Under the pieces are notes generated by a model. The model was not told where the DNA came from. It did not search any database and saw only the letters and a list, made by a program, of their open reading frames with translations. Below are positions 1 through 5,367 of a stretch of 5,664 nucleotides of DNA, in pieces. The position numbers were made by a program, and so were the translations under genes. The stretch spans positions 1-5,664 of the forward strand of contig JAKLHH010000573.1 in NCBI GenBank assembly GCA_022710245.1. The letters are read 5' to 3'. Source of the DNA: Myxococcota bacterium (GTDB taxonomy: Bacteria > Myxococcota > Polyangia > GCA-2747355 > JAKLHH01). Numbering within the stretch: position 1 is the first letter of the stretch; every line of letters starts with the position of its first letter.

Positions 1-741
1 CGTCGTGTGGTGCACGCGGTAGAGGGTGCCGAGCTGCTCCAGGCTCAGGTCGTCCACGTAGCGCTGCCGAAGCAGGTTGAGCTCGCGAGCGGAGAGCGTG
101 CGCAGGGCGTGCTTGACGCCGCGCTGGAGGAGCTCCCGGTAGCGCTGGCGCGCGCCGCGTTCCGGCGCGCTGGTCTCGCTGGCCAGCCGGCTGGCGAGGT
201 AGTCGTCGCCTGCCAGCACCAGCCGCTTCTCCTTCGCCAGCAGCGACCGCCCGACCCGCGCCGTGACCACGCGCAGCCACCGCGAGAGCCGCCCCTGGCC
301 GGCGAAGGTGGAGAGGAGCGGCGGACGGCCAGGCTCCCCGGTCAGGAGCAGCTCCAGCAGGTGCTGCTCCGCGTCGTCCGTGGTGGCCTCGCCGAGGCGC
401 AGGCCGAGGAGCACCGCGCGTAGCCCACGCAGGTGCTGCGCCTGGAACTGCGCCAGGGCCCCCGGGTCACCCATCACGCAGCCGCAGCAGAGGTAGAGGT
501 CCTCGACGCAGACGTTGCGCAGCGCGCGCTCCACGTGCCCGTCGCCCGGCACCCGCGCAGCGAGGTAGCGGAGGTAGCGTTCCGGCGGCAGGTCCAGCGC
601 TGGCCAGGCGGCGTGGGCGCGCTCGAGGAAGGAGCCGAGCAGCGGGCCGAGGTCCGGCAGCGCGCGCAGCGGCTCGCGCAGCGCGGGCTCCACCGCGTCG
701 AGGAAGCACTGCAGGTGGCTCGGATCCGCGCTGACGACCAT
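1..741 (-). CDS. Sigma-70 family RNA polymerase sigma factor, Myxococcales type (3' end outside window)
   Basis: This gene directs RNA polymerase to a subset of promoters. Reading from ATG 741, 247 codons are visible before the left edge. Residues 81-90 (DLYLCCGCVM, followed by GDP) begin the region 2-like part. A stretch near 140-160 reads STFAGQGRLSRWLRVVTAR, and residues 216-247 (LSARELNLLRQRY, then LSLEQLGTLYRVHHTT) are the region 4 helix-turn-helix. This arrangement matches the sigma factor family known from Myxococcales (TIGR03001, gmx1 type) rather than standard ECF factors; that match is from memory. Family members are about 290 residues, so about 40 residues are missing, including the rest of the DNA-recognition helix. 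ATG 741 is preceded by GAGGG two bases away; an in-frame TGA lies four codons upstream, with only a TTG between. The gene is divergent from a kinase carrying an anti-sigma-type zinc finger, which suggests a regulatory pair. Confidence 0.85.
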   Translation of the reverse strand, partial: MVVSADPSHLQCFLDAVEPALREPLRALPDLGPLLGSFLERAHAAWPALDLPPERYLRYLAARVPGDGHVERALRNVCVEDLYLCCGCVMGDPGALAQFQAQHLRGLRAVLLGLRLGEATTDDAEQHLLELLLTGEPGRPPLLSTFAGQGRLSRWLRVVTARVGRSLLAKEKRLVLAGDDYLASRLASETSAPERGARQRYRELLQRGVKHALRTLSARELNLLRQRYVDDLSLEQLGTLYRVHHTT

Positions 742-749
742 GGCCCTCA

Positions 750-778
750 ATCATACGCTGCGCCCCTCCGCGCGCAAA
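750..778 (-). promoter_or_regulatory. Probable promoter of the sigma factor gene
   Basis: On the minus strand a -10-like TATGAT (755-750) lies 16-17 bp downstream of TTTGCG or TTGCGC (778-772). TATGAT matches the sigma-70 consensus at 5 of 6 positions. The -10 ends only 8 bases before ATG 741, so a normal start point would give a leader of 0-3 bases. This is inferred by eye from hexamers only. Confidence 0.45.
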
Positions 779-797
779 CCCACCGCCTCGCCCCGCC

Positions 798-896
798 GGG
801 CCCGCAGGTGCCGGATCCTGGTCACCGGCCGCGGGCCCGCAGGTGCCGGATCCTGGTCACCGGCCGCGGGCCCTGGGTGCCGGATCTTGGTCACCG
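798..896. repeat. Three tandem copies of a 35-bp repeat
   Basis: Copies lie at 798-832, 833-867 and 868-896 (the last diverging after 896). The first two are identical over all 35 bases. The third differs at 874-876 and at 887 and then loses similarity. The core reads GGTGCCGGATCCTGGTCACC, an imperfect inverted repeat (GGTG/CACC and CC/GG arms around GGATCC). The period is not a multiple of three, so the same DNA is read in all three frames; this argues for a non-coding array. It fills the space between the promoters of the divergent sigma and kinase genes, where it could bind a regulator. There are no spacers, so it is not a CRISPR array. Confidence 0.9.
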
Positions 897-916
897 CGCA
901 CCGCGCAGGCGATAAT
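887..916 (+). promoter_or_regulatory. Possible promoter of the kinase gene
   Basis: GATAAT (911-916) matches the -10 consensus at 5 of 6 positions. TTGGTC (887-892), 18 bp upstream, is a weak -35. The -35 lies inside the third 35-bp repeat and depends on a base (T at 887) that differs from the first two copies. A start near 923 would put structured element copy A in a 5' leader of about 107 bases. Inferred from sequence only. Confidence 0.35.
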
Positions 917-917
917 T

Positions 918-988
918 GCGCCGCGACCAACAATTGTCGCGGCGCCGTCCAGGTCGGGCGGTCGGGCGAAGCTGCCGCGACCGACAAA
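918..988. repeat. Structured element, copy A, upstream of the kinase
   Basis: This contains a perfect 10-bp inverted repeat: GCGCCGCGAC (918-927) and GTCGCGGCGC (936-945) around an 8-base loop. A second stem follows, GTCGG (953-957) with CCGAC (981-985). Bases 930-987 match 3832-3889 (copy B) at 45 of 58 positions without gaps. A direct repeat flanks the core: CCGCGACCAACAAT at 921-934 and CCGCGACCGACAAA at 975-988. It sits between the likely kinase promoter and the kinase start, so it could be a 5' leader element, an operator, or a dispersed palindromic repeat. Confidence 0.7.
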
Positions 989-1030
989 TCGAGCCGCCGT
1001 CCTTGCGACGGCGGAGTGGGCAGAGCGGAC

Positions 1031-2695
1031 GTGGCCTGCGCCGACGAAAACACGCTGCTGCGGTACCTCGAGGGTGTGCTCTCGCCTGAGCAGGCGGCGG
1101 CGCTCGAGGAGCACCTCGCCGGCTGCGAGGAGTGCCGCTGGCTGCTCTCGGTGGCGGTCGCCGGCGAGGAGCCCGAGGAGGGGTCGCGCGCCGGCGCTGG
1201 GGCCTCGGTGCTCGCCACCCGGCAGGCGCTGGGCGAGGCGGACGCCCCCTCGGCCCCCTCCTCGACCGTCGCCGCAGCCAGCCCCTCCTGGGTCGGCCGC
1301 GTGCTCAAGGACACCTACGTCCTGCAGCGCTTCATCGGCAAGGGAGGCATGGGCGAGGTCTACCTCGCCTCGCACCTGCGCCTGCACAGCGACTTCGCCG
1401 TCAAGCTCCTCCGCCACGCGACCGGCACCGACCCGGAGGCGATCGCGCGGATGCGGCAGGAGGCGGAGGTCACGAGCCGGCTCAAGCACCCGAACATCGT
1501 CGAGCTGATCGACTTCGACCACACCGAGGAGGGAGTCCCCTACATCGTCATGGAGCTGCTCGTCGGGGAGCCGCTGGCGCAGCGCCTGCGCCGCCCGCTC
1601 GCGCTGGCGGAGGCGGCCTCGATCCTCGACCAGGCCGCCTCCGCGCTGGCCGCCGCGCACGAGGGCGGCGTCGTGCACCGCGATCTCTCGCCGACCAACG
1701 TCTTCCTCTGCGAGGGCCAGCCGAGGCCGCGCGTCAAGGTGATGGACTTCGGCATCTCCAAGGTGCTGGGGCAGGAGAGCGGCTTGACCGCGGACCTGGC
1801 GGTGCTGGGCTCGCCGCGCTACATGGCGCCCGAGCAGGCGCTGGGACGGTCTGCGGGGGTCGACCAGCGGGCCGACATCTTCGCCCTCGGCGCCATCGCT
1901 TATGAGCTCCTCTGCGGCGAGCCGGCCTTCGCGGGCCGCTCCGTCCCCGAGATGCTGTTCAAGGTGGTCTACGAGGAGCCGATCGCGAGCCCGAGCTGGC
2001 TGGCGGTTCCGGCGCCGCTGCGCGCCCTGGTGCTGCGCTGCCTGAGCAAGGAGCCGGCCGGGCGTCCCGGTTCCATGGGGCAGCTGCGGCGCGAGCTGAC
2101 CGAGGCGCTGAGGCAGTCCTCGCAGAGCTCGCTGCGCGGCCTGACCCCGAGCAAGGGCCGAGGCTCCCGGCAGCCGGGCGCGCGCCAGCGCCGGCTGCTC
2201 CTCGCGGCCGGCGGGCTCCTCGCGGCCGCCGGCGCCGTGCTCGCCGGGCTCTACCTGGCCGCGCCGGTCGGTCCTCGCGCGCCGACCGCGGCGCCTGACG
2301 CGGCGAGGCTGGCCGTGGCCTCCGCGGACGCGACGCGCCCTCCGCGCCCCGAGGGACCACGCCCGTCGCCGGGCCCCGACGCTGGCTCCCCGCCAGTCGT
2401 CCGCGCCGGCGCGGACGCGCGCGCCGCCGCGCGGTCCGTCGAGCGCACGGCCGAGCGACCGCGGTCGGAGCAGGGCTGCCTCGTCGTGCAGAGCAAGGAG
2501 GAGGGGGGAGAGTACTCCTGGGCCAACGTCTTCCTCGACGGGCGCGCCGCGGGGCAGACGGCGCTCACGCTGCGCCACACGCGCGCTGGCTGGCGCACGG
2601 TCGAGCTCCGCCGGCCTGGCTACCGCACGCTCACCCGCCGGGTGCTGGTCCGCCCGCACCGCTGCACGGTGGTGCGCTTCACCCTGCAGCGCTGA
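1031..2695 (+). CDS. Ser/Thr protein kinase with N-terminal anti-sigma-type zinc finger and C-terminal PEGA domain
   Basis: This 554-residue protein should be an inner-membrane Hanks-type kinase that phosphorylates Ser/Thr in the cytoplasm. In order: a zf-HC2-like zinc site, C3-H28-C32-C35; a linker; a kinase domain at about 96-355 with the ATP loop IGKGGMGEVY (102-111), Lys125, HRDLSPTN (catalytic Asp218), DFG (Asp239) and APE (Glu268); a basic stretch; one membrane segment at about 389-411; a Pro/Ala-rich linker; and a PEGA domain at about 482-554 outside the membrane. Where most kinases have HRDLKP, this has Ser after Leu. GTG 1031 was chosen because the protein then opens just before the first zinc Cys, as relatives do; GTG 1016 is possible and neither has a clear ribosome site. 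The open frame runs upstream to 740, but that part crosses the 35-bp repeats and is unlikely to be coding. Divergent from a sigma factor gene. Confidence 0.9.
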   Translation: MACADENTLLRYLEGVLSPEQAAALEEHLAGCEECRWLLSVAVAGEEPEEGSRAGAGASVLATRQALGEADAPSAPSSTVAAASPSWVGRVLKDTYVLQRFIGKGGMGEVYLASHLRLHSDFAVKLLRHATGTDPEAIARMRQEAEVTSRLKHPNIVELIDFDHTEEGVPYIVMELLVGEPLAQRLRRPLALAEAASILDQAASALAAAHEGGVVHRDLSPTNVFLCEGQPRPRVKVMDFGISKVLGQESGLTADLAVLGSPRYMAPEQALGRSAGVDQRADIFALGAIAYELLCGEPAFAGRSVPEMLFKVVYEEPIASPSWLAVPAPLRALVLRCLSKEPAGRPGSMGQLRRELTEALRQSSQSSLRGLTPSKGRGSRQPGARQRRLLLAAGGLLAAAGAVLAGLYLAAPVGPRAPTAAPDAARLAVASADATRPPRPEGPRPSPGPDAGSPPVVRAGADARAAARSVERTAERPRSEQGCLVVQSKEEGGEYSWANVFLDGRAAGQTALTLRHTRAGWRTVELRRPGYRTLTRRVLVRPHRCTVVRFTLQR

Positions 2696-2725
2696 TCCAC
2701 CGCGCCGACCCACCGCGACGATGGC
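2696..2725. other. Convergent intergenic gap
   Basis: Only 30 bases separate the kinase stop and the stop of the TPR/PEGA gene. I see no hairpin with a T-run on either strand, so if transcription ends here it is probably not by an intrinsic terminator. Bases 2715-2724 (GCGACGATGG) also occur in copy B of the structured element at 3829-3838; this may be chance. Confidence 0.6.
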
Positions 2726-3736
2726 TCAGTAGGTGAGCTGGAGGGAGAGGCCGGGCCGGGACGTCCACGGGCTCGCCGACCACCGCCGCGGCGGCGCGCC
2801 GCGCTCTCCCCGCGGCGCCCTCCCCTCGAGCCAGTAGAGGAGCGGCACCGCGACGGCGAGCGCCCCGGCCAGCCCGAAGGCCACCACGGCGCCGGTGTCC
2901 TTCGCGCGCAGCGACCGCTGCAGCTCCTCGTAGCGAGGCCGGTCCGCCTGGCGCCGCAGCTGTGAGCGCTCCTCGCAAGGGAGCGAGGCGCCGGCCAGGA
3001 GCTCGCAGCCGGCCTCGAGATCTTGCGTCGCGAGGACGCGCAGCGCGACGCCGACCGCTGCGCTCGCCACCGCGCCGCCGAGGGCGAGCCAGGTCGCGAG
3101 GCGCCGGCGGGGCCGGGGGGCCGGCGGTGGGCGCTGCGTCCCGGGGCCCGCCGCGGTCGCCGCGGCGCGGAGCGCGACGCGCGTGCGCTGCCCGGCGAGG
3201 ACCTTGACGCCCCGGCTCTCCAGCGTGTGGCCCTGCAGCTGGAGCGCCACGTGGTGCGCGCCCGCCAGGACCGCGCCGGCGAAGGCCCGCCTCTTCACCA
3301 CGACGCCGTCGACGATGAGCTCGGCGCCGGCCGGCGCGGCCACCTCGACCACCAGCTCCCCGATCGTCTCCCGTCGCGCGAGCGCGAAGAGCTCAACGAA
3401 GGCACGTTTGTGCCGGTGGGGATCGAGCTCGAGCTCGGGGGCGTGGGTGAGCGCGGTCCGGAAGGCCTGCAGGGCCGCCTCTCGCTGGTTCTCGCCGGCG
3501 TGGATCAGCCCGAGGTGGAGGTGGATGGCGGCCAGCAGCCGGGGCGCGCTGGTGCGGCGGGCGGCCTGCCGCAGCAGCTCCCGCCCCCTGGCGAAGTCAC
3601 CGTCCGCGAAGGCCGCCTTGCCCTGCTCGACCAGGGTAGCGGCGTCGGGCGCCGCCGCGGCGCTCCGCGCGACGCAGAGCAGCATCAGGATCACCAGCGG
3701 GGCCCAGCGTGCGCGTCTGTCCGTTGCAGCGAGCAT
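2726..3736 (-). CDS. Exported TPR/PEGA-domain membrane protein
   Basis: This 336-residue protein is of unknown specific role. Residues 1-29 form a signal peptide: RR at 7-8, a hydrophobic core at 12-22, and an AAAA-P cleavage region at 26-30. Residues 33-104 hold about two TPR-like repeats (GKAAFADGDFARGRELL; later LHLGLIHAGENQREAAL), then the sequence LELDP seen in related proteins. Residues 126-190 are a PEGA domain (GELVVEV, AELIVDG, GAHHVALQLQGH). A Pro/Arg-rich linker follows, then two membrane segments at about 212-236 and 272-295 with two Cys between them. The inferred topology places the TPR and PEGA parts in the periplasm. ATG 3736 was chosen because it starts the signal peptide; the frame stays open further upstream, but that portion is Arg-rich and crosses the structured element. 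The gene converges on a kinase that also ends in a PEGA domain, which makes a shared envelope-sensing role plausible but unproven. Confidence 0.82.
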   Translation of the reverse strand: MLAATDRRARWAPLVILMLLCVARSAAAAPDAATLVEQGKAAFADGDFARGRELLRQAARRTSAPRLLAAIHLHLGLIHAGENQREAALQAFRTALTHAPELELDPHRHKRAFVELFALARRETIGELVVEVAAPAGAELIVDGVVVKRRAFAGAVLAGAHHVALQLQGHTLESRGVKVLAGQRTRVALRAAATAAGPGTQRPPPAPRPRRRLATWLALGGAVASAAVGVALRVLATQDLEAGCELLAGASLPCEERSQLRRQADRPRYEELQRSLRAKDTGAVVAFGLAGALAVAVPLLYWLEGRAPRGERGAPPRRWSASPWTSRPGLSLQLTY

Positions 3737-3742
3737 GCGCCC

Positions 3743-3759
3743 CGAGGGTATCACCCTCG
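3743..3759. promoter_or_regulatory. Perfect inverted repeat just upstream of the TPR/PEGA gene
   Basis: CGAGGGT (3743-3749) and ACCCTCG (3753-3759) are exact reverse complements around the three bases ATC. The repeat ends six bases before the ATG of the minus-strand gene. It could be an operator, or a hairpin in the leader RNA that limits ribosome access. There is no T-run, so it is not a terminator. Confidence 0.5.
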
Positions 3760-3813
3760 CGGCAGGCGGCGCCTCTCTTTCGGACCAGGTCGGTATTCGA
3801 TGCACAAACCGCG

Positions 3814-3891
3814 CGCGCCCACCACCTAGCGACGATGGTCGCGGCGCCCCGCACGTTGGGCGGTAGCGGGAAGCTGCCGCGCCCAACCATG
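3814..3891. repeat. Structured element, copy B, overlapping the lipoprotein start
   Basis: The core 3832-3889 matches copy A at 45 of 58 positions. It can fold into a strong hairpin: GTTGGGC (3855-3861) pairs with GCCCAAC (3881-3887), then GGTAGC (3862-3867) pairs with GCTGCC (3873-3878) with one G-U pair. The loop is GGGAA and GC bulges on one side. A shorter stem precedes it, GCGAC (3829-3833) with GTCGC (3838-3842). A near-direct repeat flanks the core (CGCGCCCACCA at 3814-3824, CGCGCCCAACCA at 3878-3889). Start codons of the lipoprotein gene fall inside it. It lies in the divergent spacer with the TPR/PEGA gene, so it could affect either gene. Confidence 0.7.
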
Positions 3892-4335
3892 GTCGTCGCC
3901 ATGGCCGGAGCCCTCTGCCTGGCCAGCCTGGCGGCCTGCGGGCCGGCGCCCGAGGAGGAGGAGCTGCTGGAGTCCGGCTCCGAGCGGACCGAGAGCGCCG
4001 CCGCCGGCGGCCTCAGCGCGGAGTACTTCGACGACGTCGGGCTCACCAGCCTGCGACTCACGCGCGTCGACCCCGTCGTCGACTTCGACTGGGGCACCGG
4101 CTCGCCCGCCGCGGCGCTGCAGCCGGACACCTTCTCCGTGCGCTGGAGCGGCACGGTGACGTCGCTCAACTCGGAGAGCCACACCTTCTCGGTCCGCTCC
4201 GACGACGGCGTCCGCCTCTGGGTCTTCACCTTCAACGGCACCATCCTCCCCTACATCGAGTCGGTGCAGGGCAAGCAGCTCAACACCGCCTGCCCCGCGA
4301 ACCTGGTGCAGCTCCGTGGCGGGTGCGCGCCGTAG
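3835..4335 (+). CDS. Short PA14-domain lipoprotein, domain apparently cut short
   Basis: From ATG 3835 this is 166 residues. A basic leader (R6, K13, R16) precedes a hydrophobic stretch and a lipobox, LAAC, with Cys35 as the lipidation site. Gly follows the Cys, consistent with outer-membrane sorting. An acidic linker (EEEE at 40-43) leads to a PA14-like domain from residue 58: LSAEYFDD, LTRVDPVVDFDWGTGSP, DTFSVRWSGTV, HTFSVRSDDGVRLWV. PA14 domains often bind carbohydrate. After residue 130 the sequence stops resembling PA14, and a 36-residue tail with Cys153 and Cys164 ends the protein, so roughly the second half of the domain is absent. Codon use in the tail stays GC-rich in third positions. 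The start is uncertain: ATG 3889 and ATG 3901 also precede the hydrophobic stretch but leave no basic residues; none has a clear ribosome site. The 5' end overlaps structured element copy B. Confidence 0.7.
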   Translation: MVAAPRTLGGSGKLPRPTMVVAMAGALCLASLAACGPAPEEEELLESGSERTESAAAGGLSAEYFDDVGLTSLRLTRVDPVVDFDWGTGSPAAALQPDTFSVRWSGTVTSLNSESHTFSVRSDDGVRLWVFTFNGTILPYIESVQGKQLNTACPANLVQLRGGCAP

Positions 4336-4457
4336 GCGAAGCCGGACCTGCCTCATCTCTCTCCGAGAGCGTGCCCGGAGGCGCGGCGCCGAGTGAGAGC
4401 GCCGGCCCTGGTCGGTCCGCGCGCGGCGTGCCATGCTTTGCCGGCGAGGAGCGAGCC
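4336..4457. other. Intergenic region upstream of mutM
   Basis: These 122 bases hold no recognisable gene. The mutM ribosome site GAGGAG is at 4446-4451. I found no convincing promoter hexamers or terminator, so whether mutM is co-transcribed with the lipoprotein gene cannot be decided here. Confidence 0.5.
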
Positions 4458-5327
4458 GTGCCGGAGCTGCCCGAGGTCGAGACCACCCGTCGCAAGCTGG
4501 AGCCTTCCCTCGTCGGCCGCGAGATCGCCGCCGTCCAGACCACCGGGCCGAGCCACTTCTTCCTCACCCCGCCGCGCACGCTCGCGCGGCGGCTCCCCGG
4601 GCGCACCGTGCTCGCGCTCGACCGCCACGGCAAGTACCTGCTCGCCGGTCTCGACGACGGCACGCGGCTGCTCCTCCACCTCGGGATGACGGGGCAGCTC
4701 CTGGTCGGCGGCTGCTGCAGCCCGCGCCTGATCACCGCGGCGGCGCGGCTCGAGGGGGTGCCCGAGGGCGGCTTCGAGCCAGACCGCCACACCCACCTCC
4801 AGCTGCGCTTCACCGACGGCGGGCCGCCCGTCCTCTTCCGTGACATCCGCCGCTTCGGCAAGGTGAAGCTCCTCGCGCACGGCAAGAGCGACGCGCGCCT
4901 CGACCGGCTGGGCCCCGACGCGCTGGGAGCGACCGGCGAGCTGCTGCGCGAGGCGACCCGCGGCCGTCGCTCGGCGATCAAGTGCCTGCTCCTCGATCAG
5001 AGCATCCTCGCCGGCGTCGGCAACATCTACGCGGACGAGGCGCTCTTCCGCGCGGGGATCCGCCCGGCGCGCCAGGGCGGGCGGCTGACGCTGGCCGAGT
5101 GCGACGCGCTCGCCGCGGCGGTGCGCGCCGTCCTCGAGCGCGGCATCGAGACCGGCGGGACCAGCATCGACGACTTCGTCGCGCCCGACGGCAGCGACGG
5201 CGGCTACCAGGACGAGCGCCGCGTCTACGCGCGCGAGGGCGAGCCGTGCCTGGCGTGCTCCGCGACGGTCCGGCGGCTGGTGCTCGGGGGACGCAGCGCT
5301 CACTACTGCCCGGCCTGCCAGCGCTGA
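4458..5327 (+). CDS. mutM: Formamidopyrimidine-DNA glycosylase (Fpg/MutM)
   Basis: This base-excision repair enzyme removes oxidised purines such as 8-oxoguanine and FapyG, then cuts the abasic site by beta,delta-elimination. The 289-residue product starts MPELPEVET, so Pro2 (the nucleophile) and Glu3 are present after removal of Met. Lys59 in HGKYL matches the conserved Lys57 of the E. coli enzyme. DIRRFG is the usual DPRRFG site with Ile for Pro. LLDQSILAGVGNIYADEALF is the helix-two-turn-helix. The C-terminal zinc finger has Cys264, Cys267, Cys284 and Cys287, with GRS ahead of the last pair. It is about 20 residues longer than the E. coli protein (269), mainly from an insert between MTGQLLV and HTHLQLRF that contains two adjacent Cys. 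GTG 4458 is fixed by the invariant N-terminus and by GAGGAG (4446-4451) six bases upstream; the frame upstream of it is not coding. Confidence 0.97.
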   Translation: MPELPEVETTRRKLEPSLVGREIAAVQTTGPSHFFLTPPRTLARRLPGRTVLALDRHGKYLLAGLDDGTRLLLHLGMTGQLLVGGCCSPRLITAAARLEGVPEGGFEPDRHTHLQLRFTDGGPPVLFRDIRRFGKVKLLAHGKSDARLDRLGPDALGATGELLREATRGRRSAIKCLLLDQSILAGVGNIYADEALFRAGIRPARQGGRLTLAECDALAAAVRAVLERGIETGGTSIDDFVAPDGSDGGYQDERRVYAREGEPCLACSATVRRLVLGGRSAHYCPACQR

Positions 5328-5340
5328 CCGGTCCCGCGGT

Positions 5341-5366
5341 CGGGCCGGCACCCTCCCTCGGGCCCG
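5341..5366 (+). terminator. Weak hairpin after mutM, possible terminator
   Basis: CGGGCC (5341-5346) can pair with GGCCCG (5361-5366) around a 14-base loop, 13 bases after the mutM stop. No T-run follows, so this is at best a weak or factor-assisted terminator. In such GC-rich DNA a 6-bp stem could be chance. Confidence 0.2.
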
Positions 5367-5367
5367 G

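Noticed and set aside
798..896. CRISPR array
   Set aside because: The 35-bp copies abut directly with no spacers, and there are no cas genes.
7..915. Plus-strand open frames across the sigma factor gene
   Set aside because: The minus strand encodes a continuous sigma factor with recognisable regions; the plus-strand frames are compositional shadows.
740..1030. N-terminal extension of the kinase reading frame back to 740
   Set aside because: It crosses three 35-bp repeats whose period is not a multiple of three, giving different peptides from each copy, and it lies upstream of the zinc finger where relatives begin.
857..2713. A 618-codon open frame on the minus strand across the kinase
   Set aside because: It is antisense to a kinase with all catalytic motifs; its Arg/Ala/Gly-rich translation has no domain, as expected for shadow frames in high-GC DNA.
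2696..2725. Third copy or remnant of the structured element
   Set aside because: Only a 10-base identity (GCGACGATGG) plus loose similarity to the copy B flank; too short to separate from chance in GC-rich DNA.
2690..2730. Bidirectional intrinsic terminator between the convergent genes
   Set aside because: No hairpin with a T-run is visible on either strand.
3737..3886. Longer N-terminus for the TPR/PEGA gene, starting near 3886
   Set aside because: It would place an Arg-rich stretch ahead of a normal signal peptide and would run through the structured element; ATG 3736 fits the export signal.
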